23,009 nt of DNA from Streptomyces sp. WM6386. Its GTDB lineage: Bacteria > Actinomycetota > Actinomycetes > Streptomycetales > Streptomycetaceae. The stretch spans positions 143,965 to 166,973 of the forward strand of contig NZ_JXTE01000013.1 in the NCBI RefSeq assembly GCF_000972385.1. Reading direction: 5' to 3'. This document shows, piece by piece, positions 1-9,452 of this stretch. Below the pieces are notes generated by a model. It was not told the DNA's origin. It did no database searches and saw nothing but the letters and a program-made list of their open reading frames with translations. The translations under genes were made by a program, and so were the position numbers. How positions within the stretch are numbered: the stretch's first letter is position 1; each line of letters starts with the position of its first letter.

Positions 1-471
1 CACACCGGCGCCGACCGCAACAACGACGGCGAGGACGCGGTCGAGATCCTCAACGACCTGATGACCAACAACAGCGTCGACTCCACCGACCCGTTCGGCC
101 TGTCCATCGACTCGCTCAGCATCAGCTCCGGCTACCCCGCGGCGATCAGTGACAGCACCGACCCGGTGCTGCACGGCTCGTTCGGCACCGTCACCAAGAG
201 CCTGATCGCCAGCGGTACGACGGCCACCCTCGAGCCCGCGGACAACTCGGCCGTCAAGGGGCTGCTCTACCGCAGCGGTTACTCCGGCACCACTGGCGCC
301 TTCTTCGCCACCAGCACCTTCGGCAGCGGAAAGATCGCCTTCTGGGGCGACAGCTCACCCATCGACGACGGCACCGGCCAGTCCGGCAACACGCTCTACG
401 ACGGCTGGAACGACACCGGCGCCACCAACGCGGCGCTCGCACTGAACGCCACCGAGTGGCTGTCCTCGTGA
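1..471 (+). CDS. C-terminal part of a secreted protein (5' end outside window)
   Basis: The reading frame is open from base 1 and ends at TGA 469-471, so only the last 156 residues are visible. They are rich in Ser, Thr, Gly, Asp and Asn and poor in Lys and Cys, as is usual for exported Streptomyces proteins. Near the end, segments such as GKIAFWGDSSPIDDGTG and a final LALNATEWLSS are seen. They resemble the C-terminal GATase-like/DUF4350-type domain attached to some secreted actinobacterial hydrolases or nucleases; that assignment is from memory and weak. An Asn-Asp-Gly-Glu-Asp stretch near the window start could be an acidic or metal-binding loop. A perfect palindrome 30 bp downstream probably terminates the transcript. 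The catalytic domain, if any, lies upstream of the window, so the function cannot be given. Confidence 0.6.
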   Translation, partial: HTGADRNNDGEDAVEILNDLMTNNSVDSTDPFGLSIDSLSISSGYPAAISDSTDPVLHGSFGTVTKSLIASGTTATLEPADNSAVKGLLYRSGYSGTTGAFFATSTFGSGKIAFWGDSSPIDDGTGQSGNTLYDGWNDTGATNAALALNATEWLSS

Positions 472-500
472 CACCGACCCGCTGAGCCCACACAAGGGGG

Positions 501-534
501 ATGGCGGGTGCGGTCCCGGGACCGCACCCGCCAT
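501..534. terminator. Perfect 34-bp palindrome, bidirectional terminator
   Basis: Bases 501-517 are the exact reverse complement of 518-534, a GC-rich stem of about 15 bp closing a tetraloop around CCGG. It lies between the convergent ends of the secreted-protein gene (stop 471) and the carbonic anhydrase gene (stop at 543 on the minus strand). There is no U-tract, which is common for Streptomyces terminators. The position and perfect symmetry make a shared bidirectional terminator the best explanation. Confidence 0.8.
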
Positions 535-542
535 CGACTCAC

Positions 543-1280
543 TCAGGAGATGCGGTGCACGAGCTGGGTGGTCAGCTCGTAACGGGCCCCTACGACGGCC
601 AGTTCACCGGCGGCCACCTTCGCGGCGAGGTCGGGCTCCGCCGCGATGCGGGAGCGGACGGCCCGGATGTTGGCGTCGATGGTCGCGTCGACGCGGGCGT
701 CGCCGTCCTTGGTGCGGTCTATGTTCGGTCGTATCTGGTCGGCCAGGTACTGGATGTGGGCCGGCAGCTGCGCACCGGAGATGTCGGTCTCGACGGCGGC
801 CTTCACGGCGCCGCAGGACTGGTGCCCCAGGACCAGCACCAGCGGTATGCCGAGTTCGAGCACTCCGTACGCGACACTGCCGAGCACGGCCTCGTCCAGC
901 ACCTCACCGCCGCTGCGCACCGTCATCAGATCGCCGAGGCCCTGGTCGAAGACGAGCTCTGGGGGCACCCGGGAGTCGATGCAGCCGAGGACGAGGGCGA
1001 AGGGATGCTGTCCCGTCGCCAGGGCCTGACGGACGGCGGGTGATTCGTCGGGGTGCCGCTCGCGATAGGTGCGCCAGCGCAGATTGCCCGCCGCCAGTTC
1101 CCGCAGCGCCTCGTCGGGAGTGCCGGGTCGAGGACGCGTGCCGGTGGGGGTCGCCGAGGCGGGGGTCGCGCCGAGCGTGAGGCCGGCGCCGAGAGCCGCG
1201 GCGCCGGTGAGCCCGGCGCGCAGGAGTGCGCGGCGCCCGGCTCTGTGGGGAGTGTCTTGAGAGTTCACGGCGACGAACAT
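543..1280 (-). CDS. Exported beta-class carbonic anhydrase
   Basis: This 245-residue protein should interconvert CO2 and bicarbonate outside the membrane. The N-terminus has a twin-arginine-like motif (GRRALLRAG, residues 15-23), an Ala/Gly/Leu-rich hydrophobic stretch and an ASA cleavage site near residue 43, so Tat export is likely. The zinc site of beta-carbonic anhydrases is complete: Cys100-x-Asp102-x-Arg104 in GCIDSRV, and His153-x-x-Cys156 in GHQSCGA. Length after the signal (about 200 residues) fits the class. The frame stays open well upstream, but homology begins at the ATG at 1280. A GTG at 1268 is an alternative and neither has a strong Shine-Dalgarno. The gene is monocistronic and divergent from the DUF485/symporter operon. 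The family call is firm; the physiological role is not shown. Confidence 0.9.
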   Translation of the reverse strand: MFVAVNSQDTPHRAGRRALLRAGLTGAAALGAGLTLGATPASATPTGTRPRPGTPDEALRELAAGNLRWRTYRERHPDESPAVRQALATGQHPFALVLGCIDSRVPPELVFDQGLGDLMTVRSGGEVLDEAVLGSVAYGVLELGIPLVLVLGHQSCGAVKAAVETDISGAQLPAHIQYLADQIRPNIDRTKDGDARVDATIDANIRAVRSRIAAEPDLAAKVAAGELAVVGARYELTTQLVHRIS

Positions 1281-1712
1281 ATGACCGAGTCCGGCACCGG
1301 TCCGTCGCGTTGCCAAACCATGGCGAAGCGCGGGCAAAGCGTGACGTGATCTTGGGTGGATCTTGGTCTTCCCTGGTGCCGCCCTTGGTGCGGCGGCCTC
1401 CGCAACCGCCTTGCTGTGCGCTGCATTTGAGACAACCTGGCTCGAGAGAAGGTTCAGACCTGATCCCTGGAGAGCTCTTTGCGCAGGCCGTGCGGGAGTC
1501 GTCGCGGACGCCGGAGCGTGTGAATGAGTCAGGGCGGGAACCGGCCTTGTTTGTCCCGTTGATAGTTCAACGTCGGCGCTGCGAGAATCCCCGTCCCGAC
1601 CCCGTTGTGACAATTCGCAGCGCGTGAATTTCTGATTCACAAATTCCCCACGAAGTCCGCACAGAGCGTGGCTCTGGCCTGCCTCCGCGCAAAGCAGCGA
1701 AGAAGGTGCATT
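1281..1712. other. Divergent intergenic region, 432 bp
   Basis: This region separates the carbonic anhydrase (-) from the DUF485/symporter operon (+). No coding sequence is convincing. The last 90 bp are notably AT-richer than the surroundings and hold two overlapping inverted repeats: GTGAA-N7-TTCAC at 1624-1640 and GAATTT-N9-AAATTC at 1626-1646. A weaker dyad AACCT-N11-AGGTT lies at 1434-1454. Promoters for both genes are expected here, but no consensus -35/-10 pair with correct spacing could be assigned. Confidence 0.5.
1624..1649. promoter_or_regulatory. Candidate operator upstream of the symporter operon
   Basis: Two nested inverted repeats overlap here (GTGAA-N7-TTCAC and GAATTT-N9-AAATTC). 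The segment CACAAATTCCCC (1638-1649) recurs exactly in inverted orientation at 3743-3754, in front of the YceI gene. Both copies lie about 65 bp from the start codon of the following gene (1713 and 3820). A shared regulator is an inference; the repeats themselves are directly visible. Confidence 0.35.
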
Positions 1713-2135
1713 GTGTCACGGCACTCCATGCCGTTCGGCGCGCCGCCGCCGTCCTCCGAAACTCCCCATGAATCCACGGAGTGGTCAGCGGTGGCGCACG
1801 ATCCCGCCTACCCGACACTCCGCCGCGCCCACCGGCAGTTCGGAGTGCGGGCCACGGCCGTCGCCGTCGGCGGATTCCTGGTGTACGTCCTGCTGTCCAG
1901 CTTCGTTCCCGCCCTGATGAACCGCACCCTCAGCGGCCACCTCACCCTGGGACTGGCCCTGGGGCTCGGGCAGTTCCTGCTGATGGGCGTCATCGTGTGG
2001 CGCTACCTCGTGCACCACCGCACCCACGTCACACCCCTCGTCCGAGGTCTGCGCAGGCTCGCCCGCCACCAGGAGGCCGCAGGGCGGGCGCGAGTGAGCG
2101 CCGCTCCCCGTGAGGGGGGCCACCGCAGATGGTGA
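1713..2135 (+). CDS. DUF485 family membrane protein, symporter partner
   Basis: This 140-residue protein has an N-terminal hydrophilic part, then two hydrophobic helices (about residues 48-66, VAVGGFLVYVLLSSFVPAL, and 79-97, around LGLALGLGQFLLMGVIVW) joined by a short loop. This is the layout of DUF485/YjcH proteins, which are encoded just before ActP-type cation/acetate symporters. The GTG at 1713 is chosen because AGAAGG at 1701-1706 is well spaced (6 nt). Translation from an upstream ATG would add residues without an RBS. The end overlaps the start of the symporter by 7 bp, so the two are translationally coupled. The C-terminal tail is Arg-rich and cytoplasmic. The role of DUF485 partners is not settled; small accessory subunit is the usual suggestion. 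Confidence 0.82.
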   Translation: MSRHSMPFGAPPPSSETPHESTEWSAVAHDPAYPTLRRAHRQFGVRATAVAVGGFLVYVLLSSFVPALMNRTLSGHLTLGLALGLGQFLLMGVIVWRYLVHHRTHVTPLVRGLRRLARHQEAAGRARVSAAPREGGHRRW

Positions 2136-3727
2136 CGACCGGTGCCGCGGTCGCGGACCGCTTCAGCCTGCAACTGACGCTCGTGCTCTTCCTGACCGTG
2201 GTCGTGGTCACCCTCTTCACCGCGTTGCTGACCGCACCGCAGGGCGACGAGATCAGCGAGTTCTACCTCGGCAACCGCATGATGTCGCCGCTGCGCAACG
2301 GGCTGGCCATGTGCGGCGACTACCTGTCGGCCGCGACCCTGCTGGGCAGCACCGGCCTGGTCGCCCTGACCGGCTACGACGGCCTGCTGTACCTGTGTGG
2401 CACCGCCGTCGCCTGGCTGATGGTCCTGCTGATCATCGCCGAACCCCTGCGCAATGCCGGCAGGTTCACCCTGGGCGACACCCTGGCGTACCGCCTGCCC
2501 CGCATGCAGCGACCGGTACGCCTCGCCCTGGCCGTCTGCACCCTCGCTGTCGCCACCCTCTATCTTGTCGCCCAACTCGTGGGCAGCGTGGCGCTGTTGA
2601 CCCAGTTCACCGGCGAGCCCAGTGCCACCACCCGCACCCTGTGCGTGGTCGTCATCGGCACCATCGTCATCGTGTACGCCGCCATCGGCGGCATGCCCGG
2701 CGCCACCTTCATCCAGGTCGTCAAGGCCGTGATGCTGATCTGCGGGGTCACCGTCACCGCCGTGATGGTGCTGCACCGCTTCGACTGGAACATCGACGCC
2801 CTGCTGGCCGCCGCCGCGGACAACAGCGGTCAGGGCCAACGGTTCCTCGAACCCGGGCTGCGCTACGGCGGCAGCACCACCAGCAAACTGGACTTCTTCA
2901 GCCTTCAGTTGGCCATCGTGCTCGGCCTCGCCGCGCTTCCGCACGTGATGATGCGGCTCCTCGCCCCGAAGCAGGTCAGCGTTCTGCGCTCCTCGGTGGT
3001 GTGGGCCATGGGCCTGGTCAGCCTCGTCTGTCTGGCCGCGGGCATCCTCGGCCTGGGCGCCACCGCCATCGTGGGGCGCGACACCATCGCGCAGACCGAC
3101 CGCAAGGGCGACGCCGCCGTCCTGCTGCTGGCCCAGGACCTCGGCGGCGGCATCCTGACCGCTCTGCTGTCCTGTCTGGCCTTCGTCACCCTCCTCGCCG
3201 TCGCCGCGGGCCTCACCCTGGCCGCGGCCTCCTCCCTCGCCCATGACCTCTACGGCGAGGTGATCCGCAAGGGCCGGGCGAAGCAGACCGAGGAACTGGC
3301 CGTGGCCCGTCTCGCGGCGGCCGTCATCGGTGTCCTCGGCATGCTGCTCGCGCTGATCTCCTGGGGCGCGAACACGGCGACACTGGCATTCCTCGCCTTC
3401 GCGATCGCCGCCTCCGCCCTCTTGCCGACACTCGTCTACACCCTGTTCTGGCGGCGGTTCACGGCTCAGGGCGCCCTGCTCAGCCTCTGCGGCGGCCTGT
3501 TGAGCTCCGTCCTGCTCGTGGTCTTCTCGCCGGTGGTTTCCTCCACTCCCTCCTCGCTCTACCCGTCCGCCGATTTCGCCCTGTTTCCCCTGCAGAATCC
3601 CGGCATTGTCTCCATTCCGGCCGGATTCCTCCTCGGTTGGCTGGGATCGGTGTTGAGCAGACCGCAATCGCCCGAAAGCTACGAGGACTTCGAGGTCCGC
3701 ACCCTCGTCGGAGCGGACCAGGAGTGA
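2129..3727 (+). CDS. Sodium:solute symporter (ActP-like monocarboxylate transporter)
   Basis: This 532-residue polytopic protein has about 13 hydrophobic segments from residue 10 to 510. The region FYLGNRMMSPLRNGLAMCGDYLSAATLLGSTGL (here split: FYLGNRMMSP, then CGDYLSAATLLGSTG) is the signature first re-entrant part of the SSS family, closest to cation/acetate symporters. It should import a short-chain acid such as acetate with Na+ or H+. The C-terminus ends in a short acidic cytoplasmic tail (ESYEDFEVRTLVGADQE). A purine-rich GAGGGGGG at 2112-2119 serves as RBS for the ATG at 2129. It forms an operon with the upstream DUF485 gene. Substrate specificity is inferred from family and partner only. 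Confidence 0.85.
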   Translation: MVTTGAAVADRFSLQLTLVLFLTVVVVTLFTALLTAPQGDEISEFYLGNRMMSPLRNGLAMCGDYLSAATLLGSTGLVALTGYDGLLYLCGTAVAWLMVLLIIAEPLRNAGRFTLGDTLAYRLPRMQRPVRLALAVCTLAVATLYLVAQLVGSVALLTQFTGEPSATTRTLCVVVIGTIVIVYAAIGGMPGATFIQVVKAVMLICGVTVTAVMVLHRFDWNIDALLAAAADNSGQGQRFLEPGLRYGGSTTSKLDFFSLQLAIVLGLAALPHVMMRLLAPKQVSVLRSSVVWAMGLVSLVCLAAGILGLGATAIVGRDTIAQTDRKGDAAVLLLAQDLGGGILTALLSCLAFVTLLAVAAGLTLAAASSLAHDLYGEVIRKGRAKQTEELAVARLAAAVIGVLGMLLALISWGANTATLAFLAFAIAASALLPTLVYTLFWRRFTAQGALLSLCGGLLSSVLLVVFSPVVSSTPSSLYPSADFALFPLQNPGIVSIPAGFLLGWLGSVLSRPQSPESYEDFEVRTLVGADQE

Positions 3728-3742
3728 ACTGGATGATGACAT

Positions 3743-3754
3743 GGGGAATTTGTG
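3743..3754. promoter_or_regulatory. Inverted copy of the 1638-1649 motif, upstream of yceI-like gene
   Basis: GGGGAATTTGTG here is the exact reverse complement of the 12 bp at 1638-1649. It lies 66 bp upstream of the next gene start, mirroring the spacing of the other copy from its gene. It may be a half-site or operator of a common regulator; chance recurrence of an AT-containing 12-mer in such GC-rich DNA seems unlikely but cannot be excluded. Confidence 0.3.
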
Positions 3755-3819
3755 GAGTTTCTGTTCATCGTTGATCAGGGCTTGCGGCGACAACTTTCCG
3801 TACAGTAACTAGGTGAATC

Positions 3820-4479
3820 ATGAAATTGTTCAGCCGTGACACTTCGTTCCGCCGCACGGAGCGCTCCGTCACGCCCCAGCCCCCCACCATGTCGACGGCG
3901 GCCGGCACCGCGCTCCTCCCGGACCCGGCGCTGGCGCCCCTGACCGGCGAATGGGTCATCGACCCCGCCCACAGCAGGATCGGCTTCTCCGTACGGCACG
4001 CGATGGTGACCACGGTCCGCGGAGCCTTCCCGGAGTACCAGAGCCGCCTGTACTTCGACGGCCGCGATCCGTCCCGCTCACAGGCGGAGATCGTGCTGTC
4101 GACCGGCAGCGTCGACACCGGCGTGGAACAGCGCGACGCCCACCTCGTGGGCCGTGACTTCCTCGACGCCCGGAACCACCCGCGCATGCGCTTCGCGAGC
4201 ACCGCCGTGGAGATGGTTGGCAACGATGTCTACCGCATGACCGGCGACCTCACCATCAAGGCCACCACCCGCCCCGTGGTCCTGGAGCTCACCTACATAG
4301 GCCATGTCACCGACCCCTTCGGCTACCAGAGGGCCGGTTTCGACGGCACCACCACCATCAACCGCTCCGAATGGGGCCTGAACTACGACTCCAAACTGGC
4401 CGAGGGCGGCGCCATGGTGAGCGAGAAGGTCCGCCTCCAGTTCGACATCGCGGCGATCCGCACCGCGCCTGTCGGCTGA
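3820..4479 (+). CDS. YceI family lipid-binding protein
   Basis: This 219-residue protein carries a complete YceI lipocalin-like domain from about residue 43: GEWVIDPAHSRIGFSVRHAM, then repeated beta-strand segments, a conserved FLDARNHPRMRF, and a C-terminal INRSEWGLNY. Members bind isoprenoid or similar hydrophobic ligands in a beta-barrel. The first 40 residues are hydrophilic and variable, with no clear signal peptide, so a cytoplasmic location is likely. The ATG at 3820 has only a weak AGG-type RBS; an ATG at 3889 would give a more typical length of about 196 residues, so the start is uncertain. The gene stands alone downstream of the symporter, converging on the molybdopterin oxidoreductase. 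Ligand unknown. Confidence 0.85.
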   Translation: MKLFSRDTSFRRTERSVTPQPPTMSTAAGTALLPDPALAPLTGEWVIDPAHSRIGFSVRHAMVTTVRGAFPEYQSRLYFDGRDPSRSQAEIVLSTGSVDTGVEQRDAHLVGRDFLDARNHPRMRFASTAVEMVGNDVYRMTGDLTIKATTRPVVLELTYIGHVTDPFGYQRAGFDGTTTINRSEWGLNYDSKLAEGGAMVSEKVRLQFDIAAIRTAPVG

Positions 4480-4506
4480 CCCGTGCGGACCTCCGTGGCC
4501 GGTCAC

Positions 4507-4532
4507 CGTCGTAGAAGCGACTCGATCCGAGG

Positions 4533-4540
<8 letters not shown>
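4507..4540. terminator. Two-part hairpin between convergent genes
   Basis: CGTCGTAG (4507-4514) pairs with CTACGACG (4533-4540), and inside it CTCG (4521-4524) pairs with CGAG (4528-4531). The structure spans the stop codon of the minus-strand oxidoreductase (4533-4535) and follows the YceI stop by 27 bp. It may end both transcripts. There is no U-tract and the stem has an internal loop, so the call is moderate. Confidence 0.45.
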
Positions 4541-6833
<2,293 letters not shown>

Positions 6834-6989
6834 CGAGCACCACGCCCTCTCCCCAGCTGTTCGCCCCTCACTCTTGGCCAGCCCATCGGTCCAGGTCAAA
6901 GCGGTAGTGGTTATCGCGTGATAGGCCGTACCGATCACACCGGCGCAGCCGTCGGCCCCGGATCCCCGCGCGCGGTGGATCATTGAGGG

Positions 6990-7904
6990 GTGCTGCTCCG
7001 TCAACTCGAGTACCTCGTCGCCCTCGCCCGGGTCCGCCACTTCGCCAAGGCGGCGCAGGCCTGCTACGTCTCCCAGCCGGCCCTGTCCGAGGGCATCCGG
7101 AAGCTGGAGGAGGAGCTCGGCATCCCCCTGGTCCAGCGGGGACGCCGGTTCGACGGGCTCACCCCGGAGGGCGAGCGGGTCGTCCTGTGGGCCCAGCGGA
7201 TTCTCGCCGACCGGGACGCCATGGAGAACGAGATCCAGGCGCTGCGGGCCGGACTCAGCGGCCGGCTGCGGATCGGGACCGTGCCCACGGCCTCCACGGC
7301 GGTGGGGCTGCTGACCCAGCCGTTCTGCGCCGCCAACCCGCTGGCGACCGTCCAGGTCTTCGCCGACCTGCGGGCCGAGGACATCGTGAACCGGCTGCGC
7401 GCATACGAACTCGACGCCGCCGTGACCTACCAGAGCTCGGTCGCGGACCACGACTTCAAGTTCGTCCCGCTGTACCGGGAACGCCACGTCCTTCTGACCC
7501 AGCGGTCCGCCCCCGACACCGGACCCGTGGACATCTCCTGGGAGGAGGCGGCCCAGTACCCCCTGTGCCTGCTGGACCCGATGATGCAGGGACGCCAGAT
7601 CCTCGACGCGGTGTTCGCGACCGTCGGCGTCTCCGTCACCCCGCGCGTGGAGACCGACTCGATCGCCTCCCTGTTCGCCCAGGTCAGGGCCGGGCAATGG
7701 GCGAGCATCGTCCCGTACGCCTGGCTCCATGTCTTCGGCGTCCCCGCAGGGATGCATGCCGTCCCGCTGGTCCGGCCCGTCCGCTCCGAGCAGATCGGCC
7801 TGGTGCTCCCGGCCCGCGAGCCCGTCTCCGTGATCGGACAGGCGCTGATGGATGTGGTGGGCCGGTCGGGGATCTCGGCGGCGCTGGAGCGGCTGCCGGG
7901 ATAG
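6990..7904 (+). CDS. LysR family transcriptional regulator
   Basis: This 304-residue protein has the usual LysR layout. A winged helix-turn-helix occupies residues 1-60 (LEYLVALARVRHFAKAA, then VSQPALSEGIRKLEEELG), a linker helix follows, and a periplasmic-binding-like effector domain runs from about residue 90 to the end (GRLRIGTVPTAS onward). It starts with GTG 6990; GAGGGG abuts the start without a proper spacer, so either translation is leaderless or the RBS is poor. It is divergent from the molybdopterin oxidoreductase with 156 bp between starts, the classic arrangement for LysR control of a neighbour. The effector is unknown. Confidence 0.9.
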   Translation: MLLRQLEYLVALARVRHFAKAAQACYVSQPALSEGIRKLEEELGIPLVQRGRRFDGLTPEGERVVLWAQRILADRDAMENEIQALRAGLSGRLRIGTVPTASTAVGLLTQPFCAANPLATVQVFADLRAEDIVNRLRAYELDAAVTYQSSVADHDFKFVPLYRERHVLLTQRSAPDTGPVDISWEEAAQYPLCLLDPMMQGRQILDAVFATVGVSVTPRVETDSIASLFAQVRAGQWASIVPYAWLHVFGVPAGMHAVPLVRPVRSEQIGLVLPAREPVSVIGQALMDVVGRSGISAALERLPG

Positions 7905-8090
7905 CCGGCGGGCGGCGGCGCCGGGCCGAGCAGGTGAGCACCACGCGCCCTGAGAGGCCGTCCGCGTCCAGCGGGCGGTGCGCTTGGCAGGCCTGCCCGA
8001 TCGGCTCGGGCCTGCCCGGCCGTTGGGGTCCGCGGTCCGCGGGGTGATCCGGTCCGCTTCGGTCGCTTGGCGGGGGGTGGTCGAGCTCGG

Positions 8091-8158
8091 CCCGTTCCGG
8101 CGCGTACTGCGGTACGAACGGGTTCCGGATCACGATGCCGTGTTCACCCGGAACCCGT
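8091..8158. other. Overlapping, mutually exclusive hairpins
   Basis: CCCGTTC (8091-8097) is complementary to GAACGGG (8116-8122). The latter overlaps ACGGGTTCCGG (8118-8128), which is a perfect 11-bp inverted repeat of CCGGAACCCGT (8148-8158). Inside the second hairpin CACG (8131-8134) pairs with CGTG (8139-8142) around an ATGC loop. CGTAC/GTACG at 8103-8116 forms a further small stem in the first loop. The arrangement resembles an attenuator or an extended terminator, but neither neighbouring gene starts just downstream. Confidence 0.4.
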
Positions 8159-8191
8159 CTGCCTCGGCGAGCCGAAACGCCCTGCCCGTCG

Positions 8192-8236
8192 CCCGCGTCG
8201 CCCGCTCCGCCCGCTCCGCCCGCTCCGCCCGCGCCC
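8192..8236. repeat. Tandem 9-bp repeat, about five copies
   Basis: CCCGCTCCG occurs three times perfectly at 8201-8227, flanked by a degenerate copy on each side (CCCGCGTCG at 8192-8200 and CCCGCGCCC at 8228-8236). It is not part of a recognisable gene. A unit of nine with GC-only drift looks like replication slippage in non-coding DNA. Confidence 0.7.
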
Positions 8237-8466
8237 GGCGGTCCGCGGACGGCTGGGCGTGGCCGGGACGTCCAGGTGTGCCGCGTAGGCTCCGTGCGTT
8301 CCGGAGTCGGCCGCCGCGGTCATGGCGGGGCCGTGGACGTCGGGACCGGTGCCGGCTCCCCGGCCGACGGACTTCCCTGTCCGATGGGCACGCACCTGCC
8401 GTCCTCGGCCTCGTCCTGGAGCCGGAGGAGCAGACCGGCAGGCGTGGGGGACCGCCGGGGCGCTGG

Positions 8467-9173
8467 TCAGTCGGTGGCGTGGGGCTCCCACGCCGCCTCG
8501 GGGTCCAGTGGCATGCCGGGCCGGTCCCGCTTGAACGCCTCGGCCTGCTCCTCGACCCTCGGCAGGGCATGGTCGGGGGCGCCGAATCCGCGGAACAGGG
8601 TCACGCAGTACTCACGGGCCAGGAAGGTCGCGTCCCACTGCCCGTCGGGGTTGACCCACTGGTAGGTGTGGTTGTGGAGGTTGAGGAACTGGAGAGTGGC
8701 CAGCCGCGGGGGCAGCGCACGGAAGGTGCCCTGGCCGACGGCCTCCGCCAGCAGCCCCGAGATGAGTTCCTCGAACTCGGAGCGCTGGCCCAGCAGGGTC
8801 TTCAACTCGGCACCGCTCAGACTGCGGTAGTCGTGTTCGTAGACCCAGATGTGGTCGAGCCTGCGGAAGATGATCGTCAGCAGCGACTCCGACAGCAGCC
8901 GCAGCCGCAGCAGCGGCTCCACGTCGAGTTCGGCGATCTGCCGGGTGCGGGACAGCAGCGGTCCCATCACCCGCGCCTGGATCTCGACGAGAAGGTTCTC
9001 CTTGGAGCCGATGTAGTAGTACAGCGCTCCCTTGGCGAGCCCGACCGCCCGGCCCAGGTCGCGTTGATGGAGGTGGCCGCGTATCCCTGGCGGGCGAACA
9101 GCTCCGCCGCGACGTCGATGATCTTCTGGCGTCTGACCTCGAAGCCCGGTCCGTGGCCCGGCGGTCGTGGCAT
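8467..9173 (-). pseudogene. TetR family regulator, broken by a frameshift in the DNA-binding domain
   Basis: The N-terminal part reads from ATG 9173 in one frame: RRQKIIDVAAELFARQGYAATSIN, the first helices of a TetR domain (shown across about residues 14-37). The rest reads in another frame from DLGRAVGLAKGALYYYIGSK to the stop at 8467, including the recognition helix and a C-terminal ligand domain of about 160 residues. Joining Asn to Asp requires dropping two bases at 9061-9062; the total length of 707 nt is 2 nt over a multiple of three, giving 234 residues when corrected. A GGGGAG RBS at 9181-9186 supports the start. The C-terminal part resembles TetR regulators of acyl-CoA or steroid catabolism. 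It could be a sequencing error, but as it stands no complete repressor is made. It is divergent from the SDR gene at 9453. Confidence 0.75.
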
Positions 9174-9452
9174 GTGTTCTCTCCCCGCATGATGTGACGA
9201 CGTATCGATCGAAACGGACTCCCGGGACCACGTCGGACGGCTTCGCGCACATCCGGGGGAAGTGGACCCGGGCATCCCTGAGTTTGCTAGACCAAACGGT
9301 ACGTTAAAAGAGGGAGCTCAGGCAGGACATGGCCGGCTCTCCACGCGATCATCGCGTGGCCGCCAGTGGCTCGGGCACGGCGGGACCGCGACGAATACCG
9401 AGAGCCGCGAGACACTCACCCCGTGACGAGTGTTTCGAGTGAGGAGTGGCGC
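9174..9452. promoter_or_regulatory. Divergent intergenic region with a small dyad
   Basis: This region lies between the TetR gene and the SDR gene. A short AT-rich island at about 9281-9312 stands out from the GC-rich DNA and contains AACG-GTA-CGTT (9295-9305), a 4-bp inverted repeat with a 3-bp centre. It is a candidate operator for the divergent TetR, as such regulators often bind their own intergenic region. No confident -35/-10 pair was found. Confidence 0.35.

Larger units (their letters stand above)
7905..8466. other. 562-bp region without a convincing gene; hairpins and 9-bp repeats
   Basis: This lies between the convergent LysR and TetR genes. Open frames here read as Arg/Pro/Gly/Ala-rich low-complexity translations on both strands and none resembles a family, so they are treated as GC-driven. 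Visible structure includes a 12-bp palindrome (GGCAGGCCTGCC, 7986-7997), overlapping hairpins at 8091-8158 and tandem 9-mers at 8192-8236. It may be decayed coding DNA or a 3' untranslated region. Confidence 0.5.

Noticed and set aside
2003..3793. Very long minus-strand open frame (596 codons) opposite the symporter
   Set aside because: The translation is Gly/Gln/Asp/His-rich low complexity without motifs and is the mirror of a well-supported membrane transporter; it is a product of GC-biased codons.
6834..7757. Upstream extension of the molybdopterin oxidoreductase frame to 1074 codons
   Set aside because: The extra part is antisense to the LysR gene, has no family features, and the homology with YdeP-type proteins begins at ATG 6833.
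8192..8236. Tandem 9-bp repeats considered as a CRISPR or protein-binding array
   Set aside because: Units are contiguous without spacers and too short; slippage in GC-rich DNA is sufficient.
8467..9173. TetR gene as the mycofactocin regulator mftR
   Set aside because: It is separated from mftA by two genes, the C-terminal domain is longer than I expect for MftR, and it is frameshifted; the identity cannot be supported.
7978..9192. 404-codon plus-strand frame across the gene-free region and opposite the TetR
   Set aside because: It reads as Arg/Pro/Ala repeats and then as the mirror of the TetR gene; no RBS and no recognisable domain.
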